Of a DNA stretch of 64,000 nucleotides, positions 1-8,701 are shown in pieces (position 1 is the first letter of the stretch; every line of letters begins with the position of its first letter). The position numbers and the translations under genes are program-made. This stretch comes from Tabrizicola flagellatus (lineage in GTDB: Bacteria > Pseudomonadota > Alphaproteobacteria > Rhodobacterales > Rhodobacteraceae). The stretch covers positions 372,001 to 436,000 of the forward strand of contig NZ_VMDU01000002.1 in the NCBI RefSeq assembly GCF_008271465.1, in the 5' to 3' direction. The notes under the pieces were generated by a model. The model was not told the origin of the DNA. It was given only the letters and a program-made list of their open reading frames with translations, and did no database searches.

Positions 1-404
1 TCCGCCTCGCGGCTTGCCGCAGCCTGGCGGGCGGCCTGAAGCTCCAGCCCGCGACGCACCAGCCGGAAATCGGCCAGGAAGGCGGGCGAGGGGCCGCTTT
101 CCAGCTTCCAGGTCAGGATCTGGCGGTCGAAGAGGTTCCAGCGCGACTGCGGCAGCACGCGGGTACCGACCTTGGCGCGCGCCTCGACCAGGCCCTTGGC
201 CTCCAGCGTCTTCAGCGCCTCGCGCAGCACGGTGCGCGAGACGCCGAAACGGTCCATCATCTCGGCATCGCCCGGCAGGCTTGAGCCCACGGGCATCTCG
301 CCGGACACGATGGCGCGGCCGACCTCGTTTATGACGTAGGAATGGAAGTTCCGCGCCGTCGGCCGCCCGGAGAGCGTTCGGATCAGGCTCCCGGGTTCGC
401 TCAT
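1..404 (-). CDS. GntR/FadR-type transcriptional regulator (3' end outside the window)
   Basis: The reading frame starts at an ATG at 404 on the minus strand and is open to the window edge, so only about 134 N-terminal residues are visible. They contain a GntR-type winged helix (roughly residues 20-85) with the helix-turn-helix stretch DRFGVSRTVLREALKTLEAK and the wing GLVEARAKVGTRVLP. The sequence then enters an all-helical FadR/FCD-like region (LADFRLVRRGLELQAAR). The gene lies 18 bp downstream of, and in the same direction as, a galactofuranose-type importer operon, so it is probably the last gene of that operon and its regulator. That role is inferred from position; the effector is unknown. 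The DNA-binding family call is secure, the subfamily likely. Confidence 0.85.
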   Translation of the reverse strand, partial: MSEPGSLIRTLSGRPTARNFHSYVINEVGRAIVSGEMPVGSSLPGDAEMMDRFGVSRTVLREALKTLEAKGLVEARAKVGTRVLPQSRWNLFDRQILTWKLESGPSPAFLADFRLVRRGLELQAARQAAASREA

Positions 405-422
405 CTCACTTGGTCCAAGAGG

Positions 423-1382
423 TTACGTTCGGCGCGGCCCGGCCCGGAACACCAGGCGTTGCAGCACGATGAACATAAACAAAAGCACGCCGACGACAAT
501 CTTGGTCCACCAGCTGCTGAGCGTGCCGTCGAAGACGATGTAGGTCTGCACCAGGCCCTGCAGCATGACCCCGATGAAGGTGCCGGCGACAAAGCCGTAG
601 CCGCCGGTCAAGAGCGTGCCGCCGATCACCACGGCGGCGATGGCGTCCAGTTCCACCCCCAGCGCGTTCAGGCTGTAGCCGGCCGAGGTGTAAAGCGAGA
701 AGACCACCCCGGCGAGGCCGGCGAGGAACGAGGACAGCGCATAGATCGCGATGGTGGTGCGGGCGACCGGCACACCCATCAGCGCGGCCGAGGTTTCGGA
801 TCCGCCCAGCGCATAGACGTTGGACCCGAACCGCGTGCGGTGCGCCAAGAGGATTGCCACTGCAAAGACCGCCAGCATGATGATCCCGACCACGGTCAGG
901 CGGCCTCCGCCCGGCATCAGGATGTAGCTTTTCGACACCCCTGAATAGAAGGCGTGCTGGATGCCGATGGAATCCGGCGACAGGACCGAGGCGCCACCGC
1001 GCGCGAGGAACATGCCGGCGAGGGTCACGATGAAGCTTGGCACCTTCAGGTAATGGATCGCCGCGCCCATGACCGCTCCGAAACAGGCGGCGACGGTCAG
1101 GGCGATGGCGAAGGCCACCAGCGGGTGCAGGCTCAGCCACATGATGAGGACGGCAATCAGAACGGTGGTGAAGCCGATCACAGCGCCCACCGACAGGTCG
1201 ATCCCGCCCGACAGGATCACGAAGGTCATGCCGACGGCGGCAATCCCGAGGAAGGCGTTGTCGGTCAGGAAGTTGCCCAGGACCCGGGTCGAGAACATCG
1301 CCGGATGCTGCGTCACCGCCAGAAGGTAGGCGAACAGGAAGATGAGCGTGGTGGCCAGAAGCGGGCGCAGGCTGCGGGTCAT
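423..1382 (-). CDS. yjfF: Galactofuranose-type ABC importer, inner-membrane permease (YjfF-like)
   Basis: Predicted permease of 319 residues with about 8-10 hydrophobic segments and the BPD_transp_2 signature region GIAAVGMTFVILSGGIDLSV of ribose/galactofuranose permeases. The start ATG at 1382 overlaps the TGA of the upstream permease (ATGA), which indicates translational coupling. In E. coli YtfT and YjfF form the membrane channel for galactofuranose import with YtfR and YtfQ. The same four-gene set is present here in the order ytfQ-ytfR-ytfT-yjfF. Substrate assignment rests mainly on the binding protein, which strongly resembles YtfQ. Another pentose or hexose cannot be excluded from the permease alone. 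Confidence 0.88.
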   Translation of the reverse strand: MTRSLRPLLATTLIFLFAYLLAVTQHPAMFSTRVLGNFLTDNAFLGIAAVGMTFVILSGGIDLSVGAVIGFTTVLIAVLIMWLSLHPLVAFAIALTVAACFGAVMGAAIHYLKVPSFIVTLAGMFLARGGASVLSPDSIGIQHAFYSGVSKSYILMPGGGRLTVVGIIMLAVFAVAILLAHRTRFGSNVYALGGSETSAALMGVPVARTTIAIYALSSFLAGLAGVVFSLYTSAGYSLNALGVELDAIAAVVIGGTLLTGGYGFVAGTFIGVMLQGLVQTYIVFDGTLSSWWTKIVVGVLLFMFIVLQRLVFRAGPRRT

Positions 1383-2419
1383 TGCGATTTTCCGGGCAGG
1401 CGGCGGAACAGGCGCGCCGACAGGGGGGATTGCAGGACGAGGATCACGATGATGACGGCGGACTTCACGACCAGGTTGAACTCGGGCGAGAAGCCCGAGA
1501 TCAGGATGCCGGTGTTCATCGCCTGGATGATCATCGCGCCCAGGACCGCCATCGGGATCGAGAAGCGCCCGCCCATCAGCGAGGTGCCGCCGATGACCAC
1601 GGCAAGGATCGCGTCCAGCTCCAGCCAGAGGCCGGCGTTGTTGGCGTCCGCGCCGCGGATGTCCCCGGCGACGATCAGGCCGGACACCGCGGCGCAGAAG
1701 CCCGCGAAGGTATAGACGATCAGAAGCAGCGCACCCGAGGACAGACCGGCAAAGCGCGCGGCCGAGCGGTTGATGCCCACCGCCTCGATCAGAAGGCCAA
1801 GCGCGGTGCGACGGACGATCAGCGTGGCCAGAAGCATCAGCGTGAAGGCGATGACCACGGGCATCGGAAAGCCCAGGAACGACCCGGTGCCGATGAAGAT
1901 CAGCACGGGGTCCGAGAAGGTGACGATGTAGCCTTCCGTGATCAGCTGGGCGAGCCCGCGGCCCGCGACCATCAGGACCAGGGTCGCGATGATCGGCTGG
2001 ATTTCCAGCAGGGTGACGAGGATCCCGTTCCACAGCCCGCAGACCAGCCCCGCGCCAAGGGCGGCCAGCACTGCAAGCCAGGCGGGATAGCCCGAGGTGA
2101 CCATGACCGCCGCGACGGCCCCGCTGATCGCCATGACCGCGCCGACCGACAGGTCCACGCCCTTGGTGGCGATGACCATGGTCATCCCGATGGCCAGGAT
2201 CGCGACCGGCGCGCCCCGGTTCAGCACGTCGATCAGACTGCCGAACAGGCGGCCATCCTGCCAGGTGACGGTGAAGAAGCCGGGGAACAGAAGCCAGTTG
2301 ACGAAGAGGACGGCGGCAAGGGCGATGACCTGCGGCCTGGTGACAAGGCTCGCCAGCGGGCGCGGGCGCGGCAGGGGAGGCTCGGTCGAGGGGCGAAGAT
2401 CGACGGTCTGACGGGTCAC
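1379..2419 (-). CDS. ytfT: Galactofuranose-type ABC importer, inner-membrane permease (YtfT-like)
   Basis: A 346-residue permease of the ribose/xylose/galactofuranose class. A short proline-rich cytoplasmic N-terminus is followed by about ten hydrophobic segments and the conserved loop AIGMTMVIATKGVDLSVGAV. The GTG start at 2419 overlaps the TGA of the ATPase gene (GTGA), and the stop overlaps the next permease start. All transporter genes from ytfR onward are therefore translationally coupled. It is expected to pair with the neighbouring YjfF-like permease as a heterodimer. The family is clear; sugar specificity is inferred from the linked YtfQ-like protein. Confidence 0.88.
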   Translation of the reverse strand: MTRQTVDLRPSTEPPLPRPRPLASLVTRPQVIALAAVLFVNWLLFPGFFTVTWQDGRLFGSLIDVLNRGAPVAILAIGMTMVIATKGVDLSVGAVMAISGAVAAVMVTSGYPAWLAVLAALGAGLVCGLWNGILVTLLEIQPIIATLVLMVAGRGLAQLITEGYIVTFSDPVLIFIGTGSFLGFPMPVVIAFTLMLLATLIVRRTALGLLIEAVGINRSAARFAGLSSGALLLIVYTFAGFCAAVSGLIVAGDIRGADANNAGLWLELDAILAVVIGGTSLMGGRFSIPMAVLGAMIIQAMNTGILISGFSPEFNLVVKSAVIIVILVLQSPLSARLFRRLPGKSQ

Positions 2420-3936
2420 GGGCGCACCTCTTGCGGGGTTCCGGCGATGGCCTGGACGATGGCGTCCGAGGCGATGTCGGGGCCGGCGAGTTCCGCCACC
2501 ATCTCGCGGTCGCGCATGACGACGATGCGGTTGGAATAGGCCACCACCTCGTCCAGCTCCGACGAGATGACGAAGAGCGCCAGCCCCTCCTCGCGCAGGC
2601 GGTTGATGGTGCGGACGATCTCGGCATGGGCGCCGACGTCGATGCCGCGGGTGGGCTCGTCGAGGATCAGGAAGGTCGGGTCGATGGCCAGCCAGCGGGC
2701 GAGGATCACCTTCTGCTGGTTGCCCCCGGACAGAAGCTTGACCGGCATGTCATGGTTGGCCGCGCGGATGTCCAGCGCCTCGGCATAGCGGCCGGCGAGT
2801 TCGACCTGGTCCTCGCGGTTCAGGGCGCGGAACCAGCCCAGCTTGGCCTGCAGCGCGATGATGATGTTTTCCCGCACCGAGAGGTCGCCGAAGATGCCGT
2901 CCAGCTTGCGGTCCTCGGGGCAGAAGCCGAAGCCCGCCGCCACCGCCTGCGCGGGGTTGCGGATGGTGACGGGCCGGCCGTCCACCAGGATCTCGCCGCC
3001 CTCGGCGCCGTCGACGCCGAACATCAGCCGCGCCACCTCGGTCCGGCCCGAGCCGAGAAGCCCCGCCACCCCGACGACCTCGCCTTCGTGGACCGCGAGG
3101 TCGAAGGGGGCCAGGCCCTTGCGGTTCAGCCCCTTGAAGGCGACGCGGACCTGGCCGCGCGTCGATCCGGTCAGCGCGGTCGGGTGGTGTTCGAAGGCCA
3201 CGTCCTTGCCCAGCATCATGCGCACGACATCGGTGGTGTTCAGCGTGTCGAGCCGCTGGGTCGCGACCTTGCGGCCATTGCGCAGGATCGTCACGCGGTC
3301 GGCCAGGTCGAAGACCTGGTCCAGGAAATGGGTGATGAAGATGATGGCCAGGCCCTTGGCCTTCAGCCCGCGCACCACCTCGAACAGGCGCTGCACCTCG
3401 TTGCGGTCAAGGCTGGCGGTCGGTTCGTCCAGCACCAGCACCTTTCCCGACAGTTCGACCGCGCGGGCGATGGCGACGATCTGTTGCACCGCCACGGAAT
3501 ATTCGGAAAGCTCGGCCCGCACGTCGATATCAAGCCCGTAGCGGGACAGAAGGTCGCGCGCCTGGGCATCGATCCGCCGGCGATCTACAAGGCCAAAGCG
3601 GGTGGGCTGGCGGCCGAGAAAGAGGTTTTCAGAGACGGAACGGTTCGGCAGCAGGTTGACCTCCTGATATACCGTGCCGATCCCGTAGCCCTGCCCGTGC
3701 AGCGGATCGCGCAGGTGGATCGGCTGGCCGTCGAGCAGCAGCTCTCCCGCGTCGGGGTGGTAGGCGCCGGTCAGGATCTTGATCAGCGTGGACTTGCCGG
3801 CGCCGTTCTCGCCCAGAAGCGCGTGCACCTCGCCGGCATTGGCCGCGAAATCCACATTGTCCAGCGCGCGGTGCTGGCCGAAGACCTTGACGATCCCCCG
3901 CGCCTCGAGCACCGGCCTTGCGGCTGCATCGGTCAT
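2416..3936 (-). CDS. ytfR: Galactofuranose-type ABC importer, double ATPase subunit (YtfR-like)
   Basis: A 506-residue protein with two nucleotide-binding domains, as in the sugar importers RbsA, MglA and YtfR. The first has a full Walker A (GENGAGKST, near residues 42-50) and Walker B LVLDEPTASLD. The second has a degenerate Walker A (GLLGSGRTE) but an intact signature LSGGNQQK and LILDEPTRGID. This asymmetry is normal for the family. I chose the ATG at 3936 over a GTG one codon upstream because it lies five bases after a GGAGG ribosome-binding site. The gene is 105 bp downstream of the binding-protein gene, with a strong hairpin in the gap, and is coupled to the permease gene by a GTGA overlap. 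Confidence 0.93.
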   Translation of the reverse strand: MTDAAARPVLEARGIVKVFGQHRALDNVDFAANAGEVHALLGENGAGKSTLIKILTGAYHPDAGELLLDGQPIHLRDPLHGQGYGIGTVYQEVNLLPNRSVSENLFLGRQPTRFGLVDRRRIDAQARDLLSRYGLDIDVRAELSEYSVAVQQIVAIARAVELSGKVLVLDEPTASLDRNEVQRLFEVVRGLKAKGLAIIFITHFLDQVFDLADRVTILRNGRKVATQRLDTLNTTDVVRMMLGKDVAFEHHPTALTGSTRGQVRVAFKGLNRKGLAPFDLAVHEGEVVGVAGLLGSGRTEVARLMFGVDGAEGGEILVDGRPVTIRNPAQAVAAGFGFCPEDRKLDGIFGDLSVRENIIIALQAKLGWFRALNREDQVELAGRYAEALDIRAANHDMPVKLLSGGNQQKVILARWLAIDPTFLILDEPTRGIDVGAHAEIVRTINRLREEGLALFVISSELDEVVAYSNRIVVMRDREMVAELAGPDIASDAIVQAIAGTPQEVRP

Positions 3937-3991
3937 CACTGCCTCCCGTTCCGTCCGCCAACTGTCCGCTTATCCCGCGGATAAAGCAATT

Positions 3992-4024
3992 CCGCCGGGC
4001 AGGGCCCCTCGCCCCGCCCGGCGG
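3992..4024 (-). other. GC-rich hairpin between ytfQ and ytfR
   Basis: A perfect 9-bp inverted repeat, CCGCCGGGC (3992-4000) and GCCCGGCGG (4016-4024), with a 15-base loop. It lies 17 bp after the ytfQ stop on the transcribed strand. No T-run follows, so it is not a classical terminator. Hairpins at this place in sugar-importer operons commonly protect the binding-protein part of the mRNA or cause partial termination, giving more binding protein than transporter. That role is inferred here. Confidence 0.7.
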
Positions 4025-4041
4025 CGCCTCGGAGAGGAAAC

Positions 4042-5013
4042 CTAGTATCCGAGGCCTTTGCGCCGCTCGTATTCGCCCTGCGGGTCGTCAGCCGGGGTGT
4101 AGAGCTTCGACTCGGTGATGATGAACTTCGGTGGCACGGTGCCGTTGTTCAGATAGGCATCCAGCGCCTCGAAGGCGGGGCCGGCCATGTTCGGGGTCAG
4201 CTCGACCGTGGCGTTGGCTTCACCGGCGACCATCGCAGCGAAGATGTCCGGGACCGCGTCGATCGACACGACCAGGATGTCCGAGCCCGGCTTCAGGCCC
4301 GCATCCTTGATCGCCTGGATCGCGCCCACCGCCATGTCGTCGTTGTGGGCATAGACGGCGCAGATGTTCTTGCCCCCGTCCTCGGCCTTGATGAAGCCTT
4401 CCATGACTTCCTTGCCCTTGGACCGGGTGAAGTCGCCGGTCTGGCTGCGGATGATGGTCAGGTTGGCCTTGCCCGCGATGGCTTCCTCGAAGCCCTGCTT
4501 GCGGTTGATCGCGGGCGAAGAGCCCACGGTGCCCTGCAGTTCGACGACATTGCACTGCTTGTCGCCGACGGCGCCGACCAGCCATTCGCCGGCCACGCGG
4601 CCTTCCTTCACCTGGTCGGAGGCGACCGAGGTCAGGTAGAGGTCTTCCGGTCCCTCGATGCCGCGGTCCAGAAGGACGACGGGGATGCCCGCTTCCTTTG
4701 CCTCGGTCAGCACTTCCTCCCAGCCGGTGGCCACGACCGGAGCGACCAGGATCGCATCGACGCCCTGCGCGATGAAGCCGCGGATCGCCTTGATCTGGTT
4801 TTCCTGCTTCTGTTGCGCGTCCGCGAACTTCAGGTCGATGCCCAGTTCGGCCGCCACCTGCTTGGTCACCGAGGTCTCCGCCGCGCGCCAGCCCGACTCG
4901 GACCCGATCTGCGAAAAGCCGATGACCTTGCCCTGAAGACCTTCCGCATAGGCGGCTGAAAGCAAAAGGCCACCCAGTCCCGCGCAAAGCGCGAGAGCCT
5001 TGAAAACGTTCAT
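4042..5013 (-). CDS. ytfQ: Galactofuranose-type periplasmic sugar-binding protein (YtfQ-like)
   Basis: A 323-residue periplasmic binding protein. The first ~22 residues form a signal peptide ending AAYA. The mature part matches E. coli YtfQ closely from memory, including [65 protein letters not shown] and [15 protein letters not shown]. YtfQ captures galactofuranose (and galactopyranose) for the YtfR-YtfT-YjfF importer. The start is the ATG at 5013, preceded by GGGAGGAAAT; longer upstream in-frame codons lack a ribosome-binding site and would spoil the signal peptide. It is the first gene of the operon, read divergently from dnaK. The family is secure and the substrate probable. Confidence 0.92.
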   Translation of the reverse strand: MNVFKALALCAGLGGLLLSAAYAEGLQGKVIGFSQIGSESGWRAAETSVTKQVAAELGIDLKFADAQQKQENQIKAIRGFIAQGVDAILVAPVVATGWEEVLTEAKEAGIPVVLLDRGIEGPEDLYLTSVASDQVKEGRVAGEWLVGAVGDKQCNVVELQGTVGSSPAINRKQGFEEAIAGKANLTIIRSQTGDFTRSKGKEVMEGFIKAEDGGKNICAVYAHNDDMAVGAIQAIKDAGLKPGSDILVVSIDAVPDIFAAMVAGEANATVELTPNMAGPAFEALDAYLNNGTVPPKFIITESKLYTPADDPQGEYERRKGLGY

Positions 5014-5065
5014 GATTTCCTCCCAATGGAAAACTTGGCCACTCTCCTCGGGTGGCTCAGGCGAC

Positions 5066-5094
5066 GTTATCAAAAGTATTACTATATGCAACAA
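5066..5094 (-). promoter_or_regulatory. ytfQ promoter with a candidate GntR operator in the spacer
   Basis: On the minus strand TTGTTG (5094-5089) and GATAAC (5071-5066) are 17 bases apart, giving a plausible sigma-70 promoter for ytfQ. Between them lies AGTATTACT (5075-5083), a palindrome with the GT-N3-AC core typical of GntR-family operators, within an unusually AT-rich patch. A repressor bound there would block the promoter. The cut GntR-type regulator at the end of the operon is the natural candidate. The binding is inference. Confidence 0.5.
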
Positions 5095-5296
5095 ATTTCT
5101 TCCCTGTGCCTTGCGCGACCCAGCCGGACGCGGCCGTCGGGACGGTCGATGCCGGTTTCTGCCCAGGGCCCAGCCGGAGAGCGCGCAAGGCCCCCTGCAC
5201 CAGATGCAGAGCATCATCGCATGCGGGCGCCCCAGCCAATTCCGCCACAGGTCCGCACCGATGCGGAAGATTTGCCGCAATGCCCGTCATGCAACC

Positions 5297-5328
5297 GTTG
5301 CAGGGCGGAAAACGCCTGCCTATATACG
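5297..5328 (+). promoter_or_regulatory. Heat-shock (RpoH-type) promoter of dnaK
   Basis: GTTG (5297-5300) is followed after 18 bases by CCTATATACG (5319-5328). The second element fits the alphaproteobacterial sigma-32 consensus CYTATNTNNG at every position, and the first fits CTTG at three of four. Transcription would start near 5335, leaving a leader of about 100 bases before dnaK. Confidence 0.7.
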
Positions 5329-5436
5329 CCTCACACGGGCGCCGGGCCGCCAGACCTGACGTCTTCTCTCAAGGTGGGGATGCCTTCTGATCCAGGGTCC
5401 TTGCCGGAACATCGCCTGAACCAAAGGGATACACAC

Positions 5437-7344
5437 ATGGCCAAAGTCATCGGTATTGACCTCGGGACGACGAACTCCTGCGTTGCCATCATGGATGGTT
5501 CGCAGCCCCGCGTCATCGAGAATTCGGAAGGCGCGCGCACGACGCCCTCCATCGTCGGCTTCACGGAAAGCGAACGCCTGGTCGGCCAGCCTGCCAAGCG
5601 CCAGGCCGTGACCAACCCCGCAAACACCATCTTCGCCGTCAAGCGGCTGATCGGCCGCCGCCTGGGTGACCCGGAAGTCGAGAAGGACAAGAAGCTTGTC
5701 CCCTACAAGATCGTGGACGGCGGCAACGGCGACGCCTGGGTCGAGGTGCGCGGTGAGAAATACAGCCCCAGCCAGGTCTCGGCCTTCATCCTGCAGAAGA
5801 TGAAGGAAACCGCCGAGTCGTATTTGGGCGAACCCGTCACCCAGGCCGTCATCACGGTTCCGGCCTACTTCAACGATGCCCAGCGCCAGGCGACCAAGGA
5901 CGCGGGCAAGATCGCGGGTCTGGAAGTCCTGCGCATCATCAACGAACCGACTGCGGCCGCGCTGGCCTATGGCCTGGACAAGAAGGAATCCAAGACGATC
6001 GCCGTCTATGACCTTGGCGGCGGCACTTTCGACATCACCATCCTGGAAATCGACGACGGCCTGTTCGAGGTGAAGTCCACCAACGGTGACACCTTCCTGG
6101 GTGGCGAGGACTTCGACATGCGGATCGTGAACTACCTCGCCGAGGAGTTCAAGAAAGAGCATGGCGTTGACCTGACGCTGGACAAGATGGCGCTGCAGCG
6201 GCTGAAGGAAGCCGCCGAGAAGGCCAAGATCGAGCTCAGCTCCAGCCAGCAGACCGAGATCAACCAGCCCTTCATCAGCATGGACCGCAATACCGGGCAG
6301 CCGCTGCACCTGGTGATGAAGCTGACCCGCGCCAAGCTGGAAAGCCTGGTCGAGGATCTGATCAAGAAGTCGCTGAAACCCTGCCAGGCCGCGCTGAAAG
6401 ATGCCGGCGTCAGCAAGGAGGACATCGACGAGGTGGTGCTGGTCGGCGGCATGACCCGCATGCCGCGCGTCGTGGAGGAAGTGACCAAGTTCTTCGGCAA
6501 GGAACCCCACAAGGGCGTGAACCCCGATGAGGTCGTGGCGCTGGGCGCGGCGATCCAGGCGGGCGTCCTGCAAGGCGACGTCAAGGACGTGGTGCTGCTG
6601 GACGTGACCCCGCTGTCGCTGGGCATCGAGACGCTGGGCGGCGTGTTCACCCGCCTGATCGACCGCAACACGACAATCCCGACCAAGAAGAGCCAGGTCT
6701 TCTCGACCGCCGAGGACAACCAGAACGCGGTGACGATCCGCGTGTTCCAGGGCGAGCGGGAAATGGCGGCCGACAACAAGCTGCTCGGCCAGTTCAATCT
6801 GGAAGGCATCCCGCCCGCCCCGCGCGGTGTGCCGCAGATCGAGGTGACCTTCGACATCGACGCGAACGGCATCGTCTCGGTCTCGGCCAAGGACAAGGCC
6901 ACCGGCAAGGCGCAGCAGATCACGATCCAGGCGTCTGGCGGTCTGTCGGAGGCTGACATCGAGAAGATGATCAAGGACGCCGAGGCGAATGCCGAAGCCG
7001 ACAAGGCCCGCAAGGAACTGGTCGAGACGAGGAACCAGGGCGAAAGCCTGCTGCACTCGACCCGGAAGTCCCTGGCGGAACATTCCGACAAGGTCGACCC
7101 GTCCACCGTCGAGGCGATCGAGCTGGCGATGAGCCCGCTGGAAGAGGCGCTTAAGGGCGAGGATGCCGGCAAGATCAAGTCGGCGATCCAGAACCTGACC
7201 GAGGCCGCGATGAAGCTGGGCGAGGCGATCTACAAGGCCAGCCAGGCCGAAGGCGGTTCGGGTGACGACGAGCCGCGTCCGGTGGACGACGACGATATCG
7301 TCGACGCCGACTTCGAGGACCTGGGCAACAACAAGCGGAAGTAA
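5437..7344 (+). CDS. dnaK: Chaperone DnaK (Hsp70)
   Basis: A 635-residue Hsp70 of normal bacterial length. The actin-like ATPase domain (about residues 1-385) begins [15 protein letters not shown] and contains [20 protein letters not shown] and [12 protein letters not shown]. The substrate-binding and lid domains follow ([16 protein letters not shown]). The acidic tail [13 protein letters not shown] is typical of DnaK proteins served by GrpE and DnaJ. It holds unfolded polypeptides in an ATP-driven cycle in the cytoplasm. The ATG at 5437 is chosen because the family N-terminus starts exactly there. dnaJ follows 72 bp downstream; grpE is not in the window. An RpoH-type promoter lies about 110 bp upstream. 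Confidence 0.99.
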   Translation: MAKVIGIDLGTTNSCVAIMDGSQPRVIENSEGARTTPSIVGFTESERLVGQPAKRQAVTNPANTIFAVKRLIGRRLGDPEVEKDKKLVPYKIVDGGNGDAWVEVRGEKYSPSQVSAFILQKMKETAESYLGEPVTQAVITVPAYFNDAQRQATKDAGKIAGLEVLRIINEPTAAALAYGLDKKESKTIAVYDLGGGTFDITILEIDDGLFEVKSTNGDTFLGGEDFDMRIVNYLAEEFKKEHGVDLTLDKMALQRLKEAAEKAKIELSSSQQTEINQPFISMDRNTGQPLHLVMKLTRAKLESLVEDLIKKSLKPCQAALKDAGVSKEDIDEVVLVGGMTRMPRVVEEVTKFFGKEPHKGVNPDEVVALGAAIQAGVLQGDVKDVVLLDVTPLSLGIETLGGVFTRLIDRNTTIPTKKSQVFSTAEDNQNAVTIRVFQGEREMAADNKLLGQFNLEGIPPAPRGVPQIEVTFDIDANGIVSVSAKDKATGKAQQITIQASGGLSEADIEKMIKDAEANAEADKARKELVETRNQGESLLHSTRKSLAEHSDKVDPSTVEAIELAMSPLEEALKGEDAGKIKSAIQNLTEAAMKLGEAIYKASQAEGGSGDDEPRPVDDDDIVDADFEDLGNNKRK

Positions 7345-7363
7345 GCCGCGGGAACACGGGAAG

Positions 7364-7389
7364 GGGGCGGTCTGGCAACGGGCCGCCCC
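7364..7389 (+). other. Hairpin in the dnaK-dnaJ gap
   Basis: GGGGCGG (7364-7370) and CCGCCCC (7383-7389) form a 7-bp stem with a 12-base loop, 19 bp after the dnaK stop. There is no T-run after it. It may reduce read-through into dnaJ or protect dnaK mRNA, matching the usual excess of DnaK over DnaJ. The function is inference. Confidence 0.45.
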
Positions 7390-7416
7390 TCCTCGGTTCC
7401 AGATGGGGATTTTGCC

Positions 7417-8568
7417 GTGGCAAAGCGCGACTATTACGAAGTGCTCGGGGTCAGGAAGGGCGCTTCGGCCGAAGAGCTGAAGAAGGCCTATCGCCAGAAG
7501 GCGAAAGAACTGCACCCCGACCGCAACGCCGACAATCCGCAGGCCGAGGCCCAGTTCAAGGAAGTGAACGAGGCCTACGATGTCCTGAAGGACGAACAGA
7601 AGAAGGCGGCCTATGACCGTTTCGGCCATGCGGCCTTCGAAGGCGGCATGGGCGGCGGCCCGCGTCCCGGCGGCTATGGCCAGCAGGGCGACTTCGCATC
7701 CGCCTTCTCGGACGTGTTCGAGGACCTGTTCGGCGATTTCATGGGTCGTGGTGGCGGCGGCGGTGGCGGTCGCAGCCGGGCTCAGCGCGGGTCGGACCTG
7801 CGTTACAACCTGCGGGTTTCGCTGGAGGAGGCCTATTCGGGGATCCAGAAGACCATCCAGGTGCCCACCTCGGTGACCTGCGACACCTGCCACGGGACCG
7901 GCGCTGAAGGCGGGGCCGAGCCCGTCACCTGCCCGACCTGCAACGGTATGGGCAAGGTCAGGGCGCAACAGGGCTTCTTCACTATCGAACGCACCTGCCA
8001 CCAGTGCAACGGCATGGGCCAGATCATCAAGAACCCCTGCCGGACCTGCGGTGGCCAGGGCCGGGTCCATCGCGAACGCCAGCTGTCGGTGAACATTCCG
8101 CAAGGGGTGGAAACCGGCACGCGCATCCGGCTGGCCGGCGAGGGCGAAGCGGGGCTGCGCGGCGGGCCGAATGGCGACCTCTATATCTTCATCGAGGTGA
8201 AGGAGCACGCGCTCTTCCAGCGCGACGGTATCCATCTGTTCTGCCGGGTGCCGGTCTCGATGCCGACAGCGGCCCTGGGCGGCGAGATCGAGGTGCCCAC
8301 GATCGACGGCGGCAAGGCACGGGTAAAGATTCCGGCCGGGGCGCAGTCGGGCAAGCAGATGCGGCTGCGCGGCAAGGGCATGCCGGCGCTGCGGTCGTCG
8401 AACACGGGAGACATGGTGATCGAGCTTGCTGTGGAAACGCCGGTGAACCTGACGGCGCGGCAACGCGAACTCCTGCGCGAGTTCGAGAAGCTGAGCGAGG
8501 AAAACAATCCTGAAAGCTCCAGCTTCTTTTCCAAGGTAAAGGGCTTCTGGGACGGCATGAAGGGCTGA
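7417..8568 (+). CDS. dnaJ: Co-chaperone DnaJ (Hsp40)
   Basis: A 383-residue class A J-protein. The J domain carries the HPD motif at residues 33-35, followed by a Gly/Phe-rich region with a run of nine glycines. Four zinc-binding CxxCxGxG repeats follow: [24 protein letters not shown] and CRTCGGQG. The C-terminal substrate-binding domain is complete. It stimulates DnaK ATPase and delivers unfolded clients. The start is a GTG at 7417; the ribosome-binding site is weak (GATGGGG), which may lower DnaJ output relative to DnaK. It is probably co-transcribed from the dnaK promoter. Confidence 0.99.
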   Translation: MAKRDYYEVLGVRKGASAEELKKAYRQKAKELHPDRNADNPQAEAQFKEVNEAYDVLKDEQKKAAYDRFGHAAFEGGMGGGPRPGGYGQQGDFASAFSDVFEDLFGDFMGRGGGGGGGRSRAQRGSDLRYNLRVSLEEAYSGIQKTIQVPTSVTCDTCHGTGAEGGAEPVTCPTCNGMGKVRAQQGFFTIERTCHQCNGMGQIIKNPCRTCGGQGRVHRERQLSVNIPQGVETGTRIRLAGEGEAGLRGGPNGDLYIFIEVKEHALFQRDGIHLFCRVPVSMPTAALGGEIEVPTIDGGKARVKIPAGAQSGKQMRLRGKGMPALRSSNTGDMVIELAVETPVNLTARQRELLREFEKLSEENNPESSSFFSKVKGFWDGMKG

Positions 8569-8572
8569 CCGG

Positions 8573-8636
8573 GCCGCTCGTCGAGCATTTCATGCACTCC
8601 TCGCTCGGGGGCCCCCGACGAGACGACGAAGTCGCG
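8573..8636 (+). repeat. Dispersed structured repeat, copy 1 (after dnaJ)
   Basis: A 64-bp element begins four bases after the dnaJ stop and is clearly related to the one at 26665-26735. It opens with GCCGCTCGTCGA, continues with GCACTCCTCGC and ends CGACGAAGTCGCG. Inside are an outer inverted repeat CTCGTCG/CGACGAG (8577-8583 and 8616-8622) and a 14-bp perfect palindrome (8605-8618). Both copies lie in the same orientation right after a stop codon. It resembles a REP-like 3'-UTR element; I do not recognise it as a named family. Confidence 0.65.
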
Positions 8637-8701
8637 CGGGGAGGCGTGCGGGGAGGCGGGCATTAACGCTTCCTCAACCATGCCGTGCGATTCCTGCCGA
8701 C

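Larger units (their letters stand above)
5014..5436. other. 423-bp divergent intergenic region between ytfQ and dnaK
   Basis: The gap holds the ytfQ promoter and candidate operator (5066-5094, minus), the dnaK heat-shock promoter (5297-5328, plus) and a stretch of about 200 bp between them with no ORF or structure I can support. The dnaK leader downstream of its promoter is about 100 bases. An in-frame extension of dnaK upstream through this region exists but lacks a ribosome-binding site and homology to DnaK. Confidence 0.6.

Noticed and set aside
423-2627. A single 734-codon frame covering both importer permeases
   Set aside because: The true frames are two separate permeases joined by ATGA overlap; the upstream half of the long frame is an out-of-frame reading of ytfT and ytfR.
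7364-7389. The dnaK-dnaJ hairpin as a true terminator
   Set aside because: There is no T-run after the stem, and dnaJ has no own promoter I can see, so full termination is unlikely.
5320-8463. A 1047-codon open frame on the minus strand opposite dnaK and dnaJ
   Set aside because: It is the codon-bias shadow of two certain genes in high-GC DNA, crosses the gap between them and has no family-like sequence.
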